Shown piece after piece: positions 19,257 to 27,887 of a stretch of DNA of 64,000 nucleotides. The notes under the pieces are model-generated. The model searched no databases, was not told the origin of the DNA, and saw only the letters and a program-made list of their open reading frames with translations. Source of the DNA: Aeromonas salmonicida subsp. salmonicida (lineage in GTDB: Bacteria; Pseudomonadota; Gammaproteobacteria; Enterobacterales; Aeromonadaceae); the NCBI RefSeq assembly GCF_001643305.1, contig NZ_LSGW01000070.1, positions 1-64,000 on the forward strand. Reading direction: 5' to 3'. Numbering within the stretch: the stretch's first letter is position 1; every line of letters begins with the position of its first letter. The translations under genes were made by a program, and so were the position numbers.

Positions 19257-19862
19257 TTACTCGCCAAGGGTATGGTAACCGCTCCAGAGCCGGGTCAGGG
19301 TGGTGACAAGACAGAGCAGGGCAAAGCCGTAGGCCAGGGTTGCAAACCCGGCGGGCCAGAGGCACATCAGCACGAACAGGGTTATGGTCTCGCTCCCCTC
19401 CGTCAGGCCCCCGAGATAATAGAGGGACTTGTGGTGATAGACGGGATTTTCAATCCCCCGCTTGCCCGCCATGATGGCAAAGGCCAGAAAGCTCGACCCT
19501 GTGCCCATGAAGGCGAACAGCAGGGTGGCGGCGGGCAGGGCGTTGGCGGGGGCGCTCAGGGCAAAGCCCAGCACAACGGCGGCGTAGAAGATGAAATCGA
19601 GGGTGATGTCCAGAAAGCCGCCGCAATCCGTGATCTTCGTCTCTCGCGCCACAGCGCCATCGAGCCCGTCCAGCAGCCGGTTGAACAAGATGACGAGCAA
19701 CGCCCAGGAATAGAGTTCCAGGGCCAGAAGTGGCAGTGCCAGCATGCCGATGGCAAAGCCGGTCAGGCTTATCTGGTTGGCGCTGATCCCGGCTCGGCAG
19801 AGGGGTTTGGCCAGCCGGGTGAGGGGGCTGCGAATAAGGGGGATCAGATGGCGGTCAAACAA
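19257..19862 (-). CDS. ynjF: YnjF-type CDP-alcohol phosphatidyltransferase
   Basis: 201 residues and several membrane helices. The CDP-alcohol phosphotransferase motif DG-x2-AR-x8-G-x3-D-x3-D is complete in DGAVARETKITDCGGFLDITLD (about 67-88), so it should be active on a phospholipid head group that is not known. It is the last gene of the ynj-type operon, 22 bases after ynjD, the same order as E. coli ynjBCD-(ynjE)-ynjF. Confidence 0.85.
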   Translation of the reverse strand: MFDRHLIPLIRSPLTRLAKPLCRAGISANQISLTGFAIGMLALPLLALELYSWALLVILFNRLLDGLDGAVARETKITDCGGFLDITLDFIFYAAVVLGFALSAPANALPAATLLFAFMGTGSSFLAFAIMAGKRGIENPVYHHKSLYYLGGLTEGSETITLFVLMCLWPAGFATLAYGFALLCLVTTLTRLWSGYHTLGE

Positions 19863-19884
19863 GATGAGTCTCCTTCGCGATCAA

Positions 19885-20547
19885 TCAGCATAGTGGGGTG
19901 AGGTGAGGTGAGGTGCGGGGTGGCGTGAGGTGAAGAATAGCGCCGGGGGCATCTTCCTCGTCATGGGTCACCAGAATGGCAGGGATGCCCAATGCTGTGA
20001 GTCGCTCGAACACCAGAGTTCTGAAGGCGGCGCGCAGCGGCTTGTCGAGGCGGGAGAAGGGCTCGTCCAGCAACAGGGCCCGGGGCTCTGCCAGCAAAGC
20101 CCGCAGCAGACTGACCCGCGCCCTCTGGCCGCCGGAGAGTGCTCCCGGCAGCTTGTCGGCCTGATCGACCAGCGCTACTTCTGCCAGCGTGTCCAACGTC
20201 TTTGCCCGTCTGGCCGCCGCGCCCTTGAGGGTGGCAGGCATGCCGAACATCAGGTTTTCAGCCACCGTCAGATGGGCAAACAAGAGGTCATCCTGAAACA
20301 GCATGCCGATACGCCGGGTCTGGGGAGGCAGTGAGGTGAGCAGCCGTTCACCCTGCCGTATATCCCCTTCCAGCCGGATCGGCCCCCTGGGCGGCAAGAC
20401 GCCCGCCAGCGCCCCCAGCAGCGAGCTCTTTCCACAGCCACTGGGGCCCATCAGGGTCAGCACCTCACCGGGGGCAATCTGTAGCGCAGGCAGCGACAGC
20501 AGCAGGTTCTCATCGAGGTAGAGATGAAGTGGGGTTGTGTTTAGCAT
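19885..20547 (-). CDS. ynjD: ABC transporter ATPase YnjD
   Basis: 220 residues. Walker A GPSGCGKSS (about 34-42), Q-loop FQDDLLF, signature LSGGQRARVSLLRALL (about 138), Walker B ALLLDEPFSRLD and switch His in VTHDEEDA are all intact. It energises import through YnjC with YnjB as binding protein. The last about 15 residues are encoded by imperfect GGTGA pentamer repeats (19897-19935), so the C-terminal tail may vary between strains. It follows ynjC after 16 bases. Confidence 0.9.
   Translation of the reverse strand: MLNTTPLHLYLDENLLLSLPALQIAPGEVLTLMGPSGCGKSSLLGALAGVLPPRGPIRLEGDIRQGERLLTSLPPQTRRIGMLFQDDLLFAHLTVAENLMFGMPATLKGAAARRAKTLDTLAEVALVDQADKLPGALSGGQRARVSLLRALLAEPRALLLDEPFSRLDKPLRAAFRTLVFERLTALGIPAILVTHDEEDAPGAILHLTPPRTSPHLTPLC
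19896..19935. repeat. GGTGA pentanucleotide repeats in the ynjD 3' end
   Basis: About four tandem GGTGA units (19897-19915), then degenerate GGTGG/CGTGAGGTGA units, just before the ynjD stop codon. Five-base units shift the frame when gained or lost. Confidence 0.65.
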
Positions 20548-20563
20548 CGGCAGCTTCTCGTGT

Positions 20564-22246
20564 TCATCGGGCGTCCTTTAGCGCAGGGTTGAGCCGGGCT
20601 GGCAGCCAGAGTGCCAGCAGATAGATGACAAGGGGCAGCAGCAGTTGCAGCAGGCCATAGAGGCCAGCCAGCCGGCGGTTGAGGCCGCTGCCGATGGCCA
20701 CCGCCTCAGTGGTGATGGTGACCACTCTGCCAGCGCCAAACAGCAGGGTCGGCAGGTATTGGGCCAGACTCACCGCTGCCCCCACCGCAAAGGCAAAGAG
20801 CAGCGGACGTGCCAGCAGGGGCCCTTTCACCCGCCACCAGACGTGCCAGGGGCGGGCCCCCAGGGTGAGCGCGGCCTGAGTGATGCGCGGGTCGAACTGG
20901 CGATAGGGCCCCTGCAGGCAGAGATAGGCATAGGGGAAGACAAACAGCAGCTGGCTCCAGAGCACCCAGTCCCACCCAATCCCGCCCCCCAGCCAGTCAA
21001 GCCCCAGCCGGATGCCAAACAGCAGGCTGGCCTGGGGCAGCAGCAGTGGCAAACAGATGAGCCAGAGGGGCCAGGGCCGACGGCCTTGCTGAGCCTCCAG
21101 ACTCAATACCGCCATCAGCAGCGCCAGCAGTCCGCTCGCCAGTGCCAGCAGGGCACTCGTCACAAGCAGGGGCATCAGGTCCGGCAGGAGTACATGCCAA
21201 TGGTGGCTGCTCCACTGACCAGGCAGCAGGTTGGGGAAGGACCAGCGCCGGGTCAGCGACCAGATCACCAAGGCTGCCAGCACCGCCAGATTGATGGCCA
21301 TCAGGGTAAAGGTTGTGATGCAGGTCAATCTGGTTGTCAGCGGATTTGGCACGGCGCGCCGGCCATCGAGCCAGGCGTGCTTGCCGACAGTCGTGTGGCC
21401 CCACTCCAGCAGCCCCAAACCGGCGAGCAGCAGCAGGTTGATGGTGAGCAGCAAGAGGGCGCCGCTGGCGGTGGCGCCGCGCCAGCCAAGGTCTGGATCC
21501 TGATACCAGAGCCAGAGCCGCACGGCCAGCGGGGCAGGGGCATCGGGCCCCAGCAGCAGTGCGAGATCCACCACGGCCACTCCGTACGCTGCCACCGCAT
21601 AGAGGGGCAGGCGCAGGGCGGGCCAGAGCGCAGGCAACAACAGGCGCCACCAGATCTGCGGGGCACTGAAACCCAGGCTGGCGCCAAGCCACTGCTGGCG
21701 GGCCAGCTTGGCGGGTTCTTGCGCTGCCAGTGCCATCAGCAGCAGGAAAGGGGTCTCTTTGAGGATCAGCGCCAGGATCAGACCCAGCCCGACAGGGTCT
21801 TTGATGGTCTGCCAGTCCGGGGGCAGCTCAAAACCGGTCAAGGAGGGAGAGACGAGCCGCAACAACCAGCCGGAGGGGGCGAGCAGGAAGGCAAAACCGA
21901 TGGCAAAGGCGACATGGGGCAGCGCCAGCAGGGGGGAGAGCAGACGGCGCAGCAGCCGAAAGCTGCGACTCTCTTCCACGTTCTTGACGCTGTGCGCCAG
22001 CAGCAGGGCGGTCAACAGCAGGCTGCCCAGGGTGGAGGCCGCCGCAACCCAGAAGCTCAAGGCTGCCGAGTGCCAGAGCCCAGGCTGGGCCAGCAGCCGC
22101 TGAAGATGCGGGCTGAGTGTCCCCTGTGTCACCAGCAGCCACAGCCCTCCCAGCAGGGGGGCGGCCAGCAGGAGGGCGCAGAGAAGGGTAAACATGGGGC
22201 GCCAGCCGAAGGTGCGGCGGATGGCGTTGCCGAGTCCTGCCGTCAT
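20564..22246 (-). CDS. ynjC: ABC transporter permease YnjC (duplicated)
   Basis: 560 residues with two permease halves, each about six membrane helices, as in fused iron- or thiamine-type permeases. EAA-like cytoplasmic loops are recognisable near 185-205 (QQWLGASLGFSAPQIWWRLLLPA) and 455-475 (QAALTLGARPWHVWWRVK). Its start overlaps the ynjB stop (TGATG at 22248-22244), showing translational coupling. The substrate of YnjBCD is not established. Codon use and GC are like the neighbours. Confidence 0.9.
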   Translation of the reverse strand: MTAGLGNAIRRTFGWRPMFTLLCALLLAAPLLGGLWLLVTQGTLSPHLQRLLAQPGLWHSAALSFWVAAASTLGSLLLTALLLAHSVKNVEESRSFRLLRRLLSPLLALPHVAFAIGFAFLLAPSGWLLRLVSPSLTGFELPPDWQTIKDPVGLGLILALILKETPFLLLMALAAQEPAKLARQQWLGASLGFSAPQIWWRLLLPALWPALRLPLYAVAAYGVAVVDLALLLGPDAPAPLAVRLWLWYQDPDLGWRGATASGALLLLTINLLLLAGLGLLEWGHTTVGKHAWLDGRRAVPNPLTTRLTCITTFTLMAINLAVLAALVIWSLTRRWSFPNLLPGQWSSHHWHVLLPDLMPLLVTSALLALASGLLALLMAVLSLEAQQGRRPWPLWLICLPLLLPQASLLFGIRLGLDWLGGGIGWDWVLWSQLLFVFPYAYLCLQGPYRQFDPRITQAALTLGARPWHVWWRVKGPLLARPLLFAFAVGAAVSLAQYLPTLLFGAGRVVTITTEAVAIGSGLNRRLAGLYGLLQLLLPLVIYLLALWLPARLNPALKDAR

Positions 22247-23430
22247 CAGTGACCGTAACGCTCGGCCCAGGCCGCTTCGAGTTTGGTCTGCCAGCTGGGA
22301 TGGGGTTCAGCCACCGCCTTGAAGCGCAGGGCTGGTACCTGTTTGGTGGTCGCTGGCAAGGCATCGCTGCGCAGCACGCTGGGATCGCCCCAAAAGGTGG
22401 GCTCGGCCTTGCGGGCCTGGGCTGCCGGGCTCAGCAGAAAGTTGGCTACCACCTTGGCACCCGTGCGGGCGTTGGCGTTGAAGGGAATGGCGAGAAAATG
22501 GCTGTTGGTGAGCGCCCCTTTCTCCATGGCCACGGCCACCACGCTGGGGGGCAGGGCGCCGTTTTGCACCGCACTCTGCGCTTCTTGCGGGTTGAAGCTG
22601 ATGGCCATGGCCAGCTCACCGTCATCCAGCAACTGGCGGGTCTCGGCGGCGCCGGTGGGGAACAGCTTGCCCTTGCGCCAGAGTGCGGGGTGAAATGCGT
22701 CGAGCCAGACCCAGAGCGGCGCTGTGAGTCTGGCAAAATCGGCATCGGTTGCCTCCCGATAGAGGGGGGCAGGATCCGGGGTCAGCTCCAGCAATATCTG
22801 TTTGAGAAAGCTGGAACCATGAAACTGGGGCGGCTTGGGATAGCTGAAACGACCGGGATGGGCCTTGGCCCAGGCGAGCAGCGCCTCTGCGGAGCGGGGG
22901 GGATTGCTCACCTCGTCCCCATTCACCATCAGGTTGAGCTGGCCTATGCCCCAGGGTGCCTCCAGCCCCTCTACCGGTACCGTGAAGTCCTCACTCACCG
23001 GCAGGCTCTTGTCTACCAGGGCCATGTTGGGCAGCTCATGGCTGAAGGGGGCACCCAACAGCCCCTGCTCCTTGAGCGCCTTGAAATTCTCGCCGTTGAC
23101 CCAGAGCAGATCGATGGGGCCGCCCGTGGTTTTGCCGGCCTGTTTGTTGGCCAGCAGCTGGCTGACGCTCTGGGCTATGTCATCCACTTTCACCTGTACC
23201 AGCTTGACCTGATACTGGCGCTCAAGCTCCTGTCCCGCCCACACCAGATAGGTGTTGATCTCCGGGCTGCCGCCCCAGGCGTTGAAGTAGACGGTCTGGC
23301 CCTTCGCCTGATCAAGGGTCTGCTGCCAACGGGATCCCTCGTCGGCAGTGTCATCGGCAAAGAGTGTGCAGCTTGCCAGCAGGGGCAGGGCGCACAACAG
23401 GGATTTGAGCAAAGGCAGGGTCTTGAACAT
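22246..23430 (-). CDS. ynjB: ABC transporter substrate-binding protein YnjB
   Basis: 394 residues from 23430: MFKTLPLLKSLLCALPLLASC..LFA is a signal peptide with Cys near position 21, so it may be a lipoprotein. The mature protein begins with the extracellular solute-binding pattern (QTVYFNAWGGSPEINTYLVWAG). A longer in-frame start at 23532 lacks a signal and overlaps the upstream gene. AAGG lies about 8 bases upstream of the chosen start. It delivers an unknown solute to YnjCD. Confidence 0.9.
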   Translation of the reverse strand: MFKTLPLLKSLLCALPLLASCTLFADDTADEGSRWQQTLDQAKGQTVYFNAWGGSPEINTYLVWAGQELERQYQVKLVQVKVDDIAQSVSQLLANKQAGKTTGGPIDLLWVNGENFKALKEQGLLGAPFSHELPNMALVDKSLPVSEDFTVPVEGLEAPWGIGQLNLMVNGDEVSNPPRSAEALLAWAKAHPGRFSYPKPPQFHGSSFLKQILLELTPDPAPLYREATDADFARLTAPLWVWLDAFHPALWRKGKLFPTGAAETRQLLDDGELAMAISFNPQEAQSAVQNGALPPSVVAVAMEKGALTNSHFLAIPFNANARTGAKVVANFLLSPAAQARKAEPTFWGDPSVLRSDALPATTKQVPALRFKAVAEPHPSWQTKLEAAWAERYGH

Positions 23431-23452
23431 GGGCGTTACCTTGGGCAAAGGG

Positions 23453-25618
23453 TCAGGCGCCGCGGCGCCAGTGGTGATAACGGGCCAGCAGGGCCAGCAC
23501 CCGAGTGGGCTGATGGGCCCGTTTCCATTCACCGGCCACGTACTTGTTCCCCTCCATCAGGGTGGGATAGGCGTGGATGGTGGCGAGTATTTTGCCAAGC
23601 CCCAGCTGGTGGCGCATGGCGAGCACGAATTCGGCGAGCCGCTCACCGGCGTGAGTGCCCACTATGGTGGCGCCGAGGATCTTGTCTTTGCCGGGCACCG
23701 TCAGCACCTCGATAAAGCCATGGCGCTCCCCATCGGCAATGGCGCGATCCAGCTCCCCTAGCGCGAAGCGGGTCACCTCGAAGGGGATTCCTTGAGCCAT
23801 GGCCTCCTTGCGGTTGAGACCCACCCTGGCTATTTCAGGGCTGGTGTAGGTCGCCGCAGGGATCACGCTGTAATCTGCCTTGAAGCGTTTGAACTGGCCG
23901 AACAGGGCATTGACGGCGGCATGCCAGGCCTGATGGGCGGCAAAATGAGTGAACTGGTAGGGGCCTGCCACGTCCCCCACCGCCAGTATGCTGGGGTAGT
24001 TGGTGGCGAGAAAACCATCGACAGCAATGGTGCCGCGTGGCGCCAGCTCGACCCCCAGCGTTTCGAGGCCGAAGCCGCTGACATTTGCAACCCGTCCCAG
24101 TGCCAGCAGCAGTTGATCCCCTTCAACCATCAGGCGTTGATCGCCCCGACACAGGTGGAGCCGGATGGGGAGGTGTTCCCCTTGCTCACTCCCTTCTTGC
24201 GGCACATAGTCGACCCGCTCGGCACGCCAGCCGGTGAGCAGGGTGACGCCGTCCGCTACCATCTGGTGTTGCAGGGCATCGGCTACGTCGCGCTCTTCAC
24301 GAGGCAGCAGCTGATCGGCCAGCTCCACTTGGGTTACCGGGATGCCAAGCAGGGCAAAACTCTGGGCCAGCTCGCAGCCGATGGGGCCGCCGCCAAGCAC
24401 CAGCAGGCGGCGGGGCGGGGTGCGCAGCTGCCAGAGGGTATCCGAGGTGAGATAAGGCGTGTCGGCCAATCCGGGCAGGTTGGGCACCAGGGGCCTGGCC
24501 CCGGTGGCGATCACGATATGGCGGCTGGTGAGGCGCCGGCCATTCACCTCCACCTCCCAGGGGGAGACCAGTTTTGCTTCGCCCTCGATGCACTCCACGC
24601 CCAGGTTCTGATAGCGCGCCACCGAGTCGTGGGGTTCGACCTCCTTGATCACCTGTGCCACCCGCTCCATCACGGCGGCAAAATCGGCGCGGGAGTGACT
24701 TGGGCTAAAGCCCAGTTCCCCGGCCTTGCGCTGCTCGGCGGCAAAGCGGCTACTTCGGATCAGTGCCTTGGAGGGAACGCAGCCGGTATTGAGGCAGTCC
24801 CCGCCCATCCTGTGCTTCTCGATAAGGGCGACGTTGGCCTTCACCGCCGCGGCGATATAGCTGGTCACCAGACCACCGGCGCCGGCACCTATCACCAGCA
24901 GGTTGTAGTCATAGCGGCTTGGCTTTTGATAGGGGGCATGGAGGCGACGCTGGGCCAGCCATGTCATCGCCCTCTTCATCAAAAAGGGCATCAGTCCCAG
25001 CAAGGTCAGCGCCACCATCAGGCCGGGGGAGAGAATATTGCCCGTGCTGGTGAGGGTCGCCAGCTCACTCCCCGCCAGCACATAGACGAAGGTGCCGGGC
25101 AGCATGCCAAGCTGGCTCACCCAGTAGTAGGTACTGACTCTGATGGGAGTGAGCCCCATCAACAGATTGACCAGAAAGAAGGGGAAGAGCGGGATGAGGC
25201 GCAGGCTCAGCAGGTAGGCGGCGCCGTCTTTTGCCATGCCGGCCTGAAACGTGGCCAGCTTGTCGCCAAAGTGCCTGAGCACCCAGTCGCGCAGCAGAAA
25301 GCGGGCGCTGAGAAAAGCCAGTGTCGCTCCGATCGTACTGGCAAAGGAGACCAGCAGCAGCCCCCAGCCAATACCGAATACAGCGCTGCCCCCCAGGGTC
25401 AGCAGGCTGGCGCCGGGCAGTGAGAGGGCGGTACTGATCACATAGAGAGCCACAAACAGCAGGCAGGCGGCGACAAAATGGGTGTTGACCAGCTGTGCCA
25501 GTGCATCCTGGTGGGCCTGCAACTGGGACAGGCTCAGGTAGCGGCCGAGATCGAGGGCGAAAAAGGCGCCAATCAGGCACCCCATCACCAGCAGAAGCAG
25601 CAGGCGGGCGCGCTTCAT
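23453..25618 (-). CDS. TVP38/TMEM64 (DedA-like) membrane domain fused to a mercuric-reductase-type flavoprotein
   Basis: 721 residues in two parts. Residues 1-230 are a VTT/TVP38 membrane domain with about five helices and the conserved LSLPGASLLTLGGSAVFG and RLIPLFPFFLVNLLMGLTP segments. Residues 237-721 are a pyridine nucleotide-disulfide oxidoreductase: FAD site VIGAGAGGLV, redox pair CLNTGC (Cys about 274 and 279), NADH site GGGPIGCELAQSF, second FAD site LAVGDV, dimerisation domain with HAYPT near the end. The enzyme looks active, but its substrate is unknown. It replaces ynjE in the E. coli order. Its start overlaps the ynjA stop. Confidence 0.88.
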   Translation of the reverse strand: MKRARLLLLLVMGCLIGAFFALDLGRYLSLSQLQAHQDALAQLVNTHFVAACLLFVALYVISTALSLPGASLLTLGGSAVFGIGWGLLLVSFASTIGATLAFLSARFLLRDWVLRHFGDKLATFQAGMAKDGAAYLLSLRLIPLFPFFLVNLLMGLTPIRVSTYYWVSQLGMLPGTFVYVLAGSELATLTSTGNILSPGLMVALTLLGLMPFLMKRAMTWLAQRRLHAPYQKPSRYDYNLLVIGAGAGGLVTSYIAAAVKANVALIEKHRMGGDCLNTGCVPSKALIRSSRFAAEQRKAGELGFSPSHSRADFAAVMERVAQVIKEVEPHDSVARYQNLGVECIEGEAKLVSPWEVEVNGRRLTSRHIVIATGARPLVPNLPGLADTPYLTSDTLWQLRTPPRRLLVLGGGPIGCELAQSFALLGIPVTQVELADQLLPREERDVADALQHQMVADGVTLLTGWRAERVDYVPQEGSEQGEHLPIRLHLCRGDQRLMVEGDQLLLALGRVANVSGFGLETLGVELAPRGTIAVDGFLATNYPSILAVGDVAGPYQFTHFAAHQAWHAAVNALFGQFKRFKADYSVIPAATYTSPEIARVGLNRKEAMAQGIPFEVTRFALGELDRAIADGERHGFIEVLTVPGKDKILGATIVGTHAGERLAEFVLAMRHQLGLGKILATIHAYPTLMEGNKYVAGEWKRAHQPTRVLALLARYHHWRRGA

Positions 25619-26211
25619 CAGGCGTCCTTGCCGGGCTGCTGTTCTTGAGCTGCCACGGGGCGCTCAGGTTGCACCGGCAACTGGCAGAAACCCTGGGGGG
25701 CAATATCGAGGGCCGCATTGAACTTGGCCGACATGTTCTGGAAGGCGACAAGACCGGTCAGCTCCACCATGGCATCGTCATCGAACCAGGGCTTGAGGCG
25801 AGCCGCCTGCTCGTCGCTCACCCCATCGAGCCCTGTCATGGCTTCGGTGTAGTCGAGCACTGCCTTTTCCCGTTCGTCGAACAGGGGGCTGGTGCGCCAG
25901 TGGGCCAGCGCCTCCACCTTGTCGCTGGAGCCTGCTCGCTTTATGAGGGTCATGGCGTTGATGTCAACACAGAAACGACACCAGTTGAGCTGGGAGACCC
26001 TGACCGTCACCAGGGAGCGCAGCACGGGATCGATGGGAGAGCGCTTGCGGTTGATGACACCATACAGGGTGGCCACGGCAGCAAACAGCCGTGGTGAGCG
26101 GCCCCAGCATTTGCCGGGGATCAGCACCTGACCGTAGTTGCGTTTTTGCAGCCAGAAAAAGGGGCGGATAAACCAGGCATATTCCCGATCCGGTTTGACC
26201 TCAACGCGCAT
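25618..26211 (-). CDS. ynjA: YnjA-type carboxymuconolactone decarboxylase / AhpD-like protein
   Basis: 197 residues. An AhpD-like CxxC motif is in WCRFCVDINAM (Cys about 77 and 80), followed by the helical core of the carboxymuconolactone decarboxylase family. A peroxidase or thiol-redox role is inferred from the family. The start at 26211 is preferred because GAGGA lies about 7 bases upstream; an earlier in-frame ATG at 26226 has less support. It overlaps the DUF1499 gene upstream and shares TGATG with the fusion gene downstream. Confidence 0.86.
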   Translation of the reverse strand: MRVEVKPDREYAWFIRPFFWLQKRNYGQVLIPGKCWGRSPRLFAAVATLYGVINRKRSPIDPVLRSLVTVRVSQLNWCRFCVDINAMTLIKRAGSSDKVEALAHWRTSPLFDEREKAVLDYTEAMTGLDGVSDEQAARLKPWFDDDAMVELTGLVAFQNMSAKFNAALDIAPQGFCQLPVQPERPVAAQEQQPGKDA

Positions 26212-26899
26212 ACTGATCCTCTTCAATTTTCTTCATCTTGGGTTTATAGGCGCCGCCTAACCGTTCGTTGAGCAGATCCAGAAATGCATGGATCCGAGCC
26301 CGATTCGCCCCCAGATCGCTGCGCCCCTGACGGGAGGCAGAGCGCATGTCGACTCGGGTCTCCTTGGGGCCCGCAAAGACCCTCAAGGCCACATCATCCT
26401 GAAAGCCGAACCAGCGAGAGGTGACGACGGCATCAATGCCGGTTGGGCTCGGTCGTTGCTGCCAGCCGAGCTCTTCCATCAGCTCGCTGGCCTCCGTGAT
26501 CACCTCGACCGGGGAGGCTCTGGTATAGAGAGGACCGGGATTTTTCTCAAATACTTGCAGGGGGGCCGGATTTATCGGCAGATCCTGCGGGCTTCTCAGT
26601 TCGGCAGCCCAGGCAAGGGCGGGGGGATGATAGGGATCCGTGCTGACATCGTTGGTCAGCGGCATGCGCAGTGCTTGCACCACAAACAGCAGGGGCAGCA
26701 ACAGGGGAACTATGCCCCACAGGCTTGGCACCTTGTGCCGGCTCCAGGGCAGGTGCAGCAAGAGACCAAGGGCTATCAGGGCGCTGACGAGACAGAGGGC
26801 GAAGCCTGCCCACCAGGGCCAGAGATGCATGCGACTGCCGAGGGCGCCAGCGAGGGGCAGCATCCAGGCCAGCAGTGGCCACCACAAATAACTGGGCAT
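26201..26899 (-). CDS. DUF1499 membrane protein
   Basis: 232 residues. Three hydrophobic helices (about 5-20, 28-48 and 58-78) precede a soluble DUF1499 domain (about 95-220) containing DAVVTSRWFGFQDDVALRVF and the family's RVDMRSASRQGRSDLGANRARI. Function unknown. It is the first gene of the tightly packed minus-strand operon leading into ynjA, the fusion flavoprotein and ynjBCDF, and its 3' end overlaps ynjA. Confidence 0.85.
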   Translation of the reverse strand: MPSYLWWPLLAWMLPLAGALGSRMHLWPWWAGFALCLVSALIALGLLLHLPWSRHKVPSLWGIVPLLLPLLFVVQALRMPLTNDVSTDPYHPPALAWAAELRSPQDLPINPAPLQVFEKNPGPLYTRASPVEVITEASELMEELGWQQRPSPTGIDAVVTSRWFGFQDDVALRVFAGPKETRVDMRSASRQGRSDLGANRARIHAFLDLLNERLGGAYKPKMKKIEEDQYAR

Positions 26900-26950
26900 A
26901 ACGGGGATCCACTGGTTATGATGGACATGTGCCCAGAAGGATAAACTTAA

Positions 26951-27511
26951 TTGACTGATAACGTTAGTAAATTTATCTCAATCCTGCTGCTTTTCCAAAG
27001 CACACCGCTCTGGGCGGACAGCGCTGTCATGGCGGCAGGGGACATGTGGCGCGCCGAGATCATTTATGAAGCCGTGCCCGGCGTGACCCGGGTCGAGCCC
27101 GGTTATGTCACACCCGAGCTGAAAGGAAACCCGGACGCTGAAAAGAGGGCGCTGCGGCGTCAGGCGGTACGCATCGAATACGATCCGGCTTTGGTGGGAT
27201 ATGGGGATCTGCTCAATATTTTCTGGCAACTGGTGGATGGCAATGATGGGGGCGGACAATATTGCAACCGTGGTCAGGCATTTGCCCCGGCGCTGTTGCC
27301 AAGGGATGATTTTCAATGGCATCTGGCTGACATCAGCCTGACCCGCTGGCAGGCCCTACATGGTCGGGCTAGCCGCGTATCGCTCTGGCCGGATAGCAAG
27401 TTCACGCCGGCACCCGAGATGGATAACTGGGCACAACGCCATCCCTGGCGCTTTGGCTTCTATGCCCGCCGGTGCGGCGGTTGGCCCCTGGTGTTGTCAC
27501 CCGAGCTCTGA
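26951..27511 (+). CDS. Secreted MsrA-like protein without the catalytic cysteine
   Basis: 186 residues from a TTG start with AAGGA about 9 bases upstream. The N-terminus (VSKFISILLLFQSTPLWA) is a signal peptide. The rest aligns with peptide methionine sulfoxide reductase A: a PGVTRVEPGYV strand, YDPALVGYGDLLNIFW, and a C-terminal NWAQRHPWRFGFYARRCG matching the MsrA tail. The active-site GCFW is replaced by GDMW (Asp31), so normal Msr chemistry is not expected. Cysteines remain only in QYCNRGQ and RRCGG. It is divergent from the DUF1499/ynj operon. A binding role or another chemistry is possible. Confidence 0.8.
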   Translation: MTDNVSKFISILLLFQSTPLWADSAVMAAGDMWRAEIIYEAVPGVTRVEPGYVTPELKGNPDAEKRALRRQAVRIEYDPALVGYGDLLNIFWQLVDGNDGGGQYCNRGQAFAPALLPRDDFQWHLADISLTRWQALHGRASRVSLWPDSKFTPAPEMDNWAQRHPWRFGFYARRCGGWPLVLSPEL

Positions 27512-27530
27512 GCCATCCGTTTATGAGCAA

Positions 27531-27809
27531 TCAGTTGCGGTATAGCACCTTGATGAGGTGAAAGCCGAACTTGGTGCGCACAGGGCCGAGTACGGTCAGC
27601 AACTCACCCTTGAACACGGCATCGTCAAACGGCTTGACCATGTCACCCTTCGAAAACTCCCCCAGATCCCCCGAGCGCTTGGATGAGGCGCAGGTGGAGA
27701 AGCGCTTGGCCATCTGGCCAAAGTCGGCTCCCTTGGCAAGTTTCTCCTTGATCTCCAGACACTGCTTCTCGGTCTTGACCAGGATGTGCTGGGCACAGGC
27801 TTTCTTCAT
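27531..27809 (-). CDS. ppiC: Parvulin peptidyl-prolyl isomerase PpiC
   Basis: 92 residues (E. coli 93), a cytoplasmic single-domain parvulin. The conserved AQHILVKTE start, GADFGQMAKRFSTC, the GDLGEFSKGDMVKPFDDAVF core and GPVRTKFGFHLIKVLYRN end are all present. Start ATG at 27809 with GGAG upstream. It is convergent with the MsrA-like gene; no clear terminator lies in the 19-base gap. Confidence 0.95.
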   Translation of the reverse strand: MKKACAQHILVKTEKQCLEIKEKLAKGADFGQMAKRFSTCASSKRSGDLGEFSKGDMVKPFDDAVFKGELLTVLGPVRTKFGFHLIKVLYRN

Positions 27810-27887
27810 TCGGGTGCTCCTCGGCGGATGGCAAATCGGGGCGCAAGATTACCCCAATTCATCGCACACGTCAGCCGGACTCTGGCA

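Noticed and set aside
24297..25751. Alternative frames inside the TVP38-flavoprotein gene
   Set aside because: The 721-residue frame is continuous with intact domain motifs on both sides of the fusion point; the alternatives are shadows.
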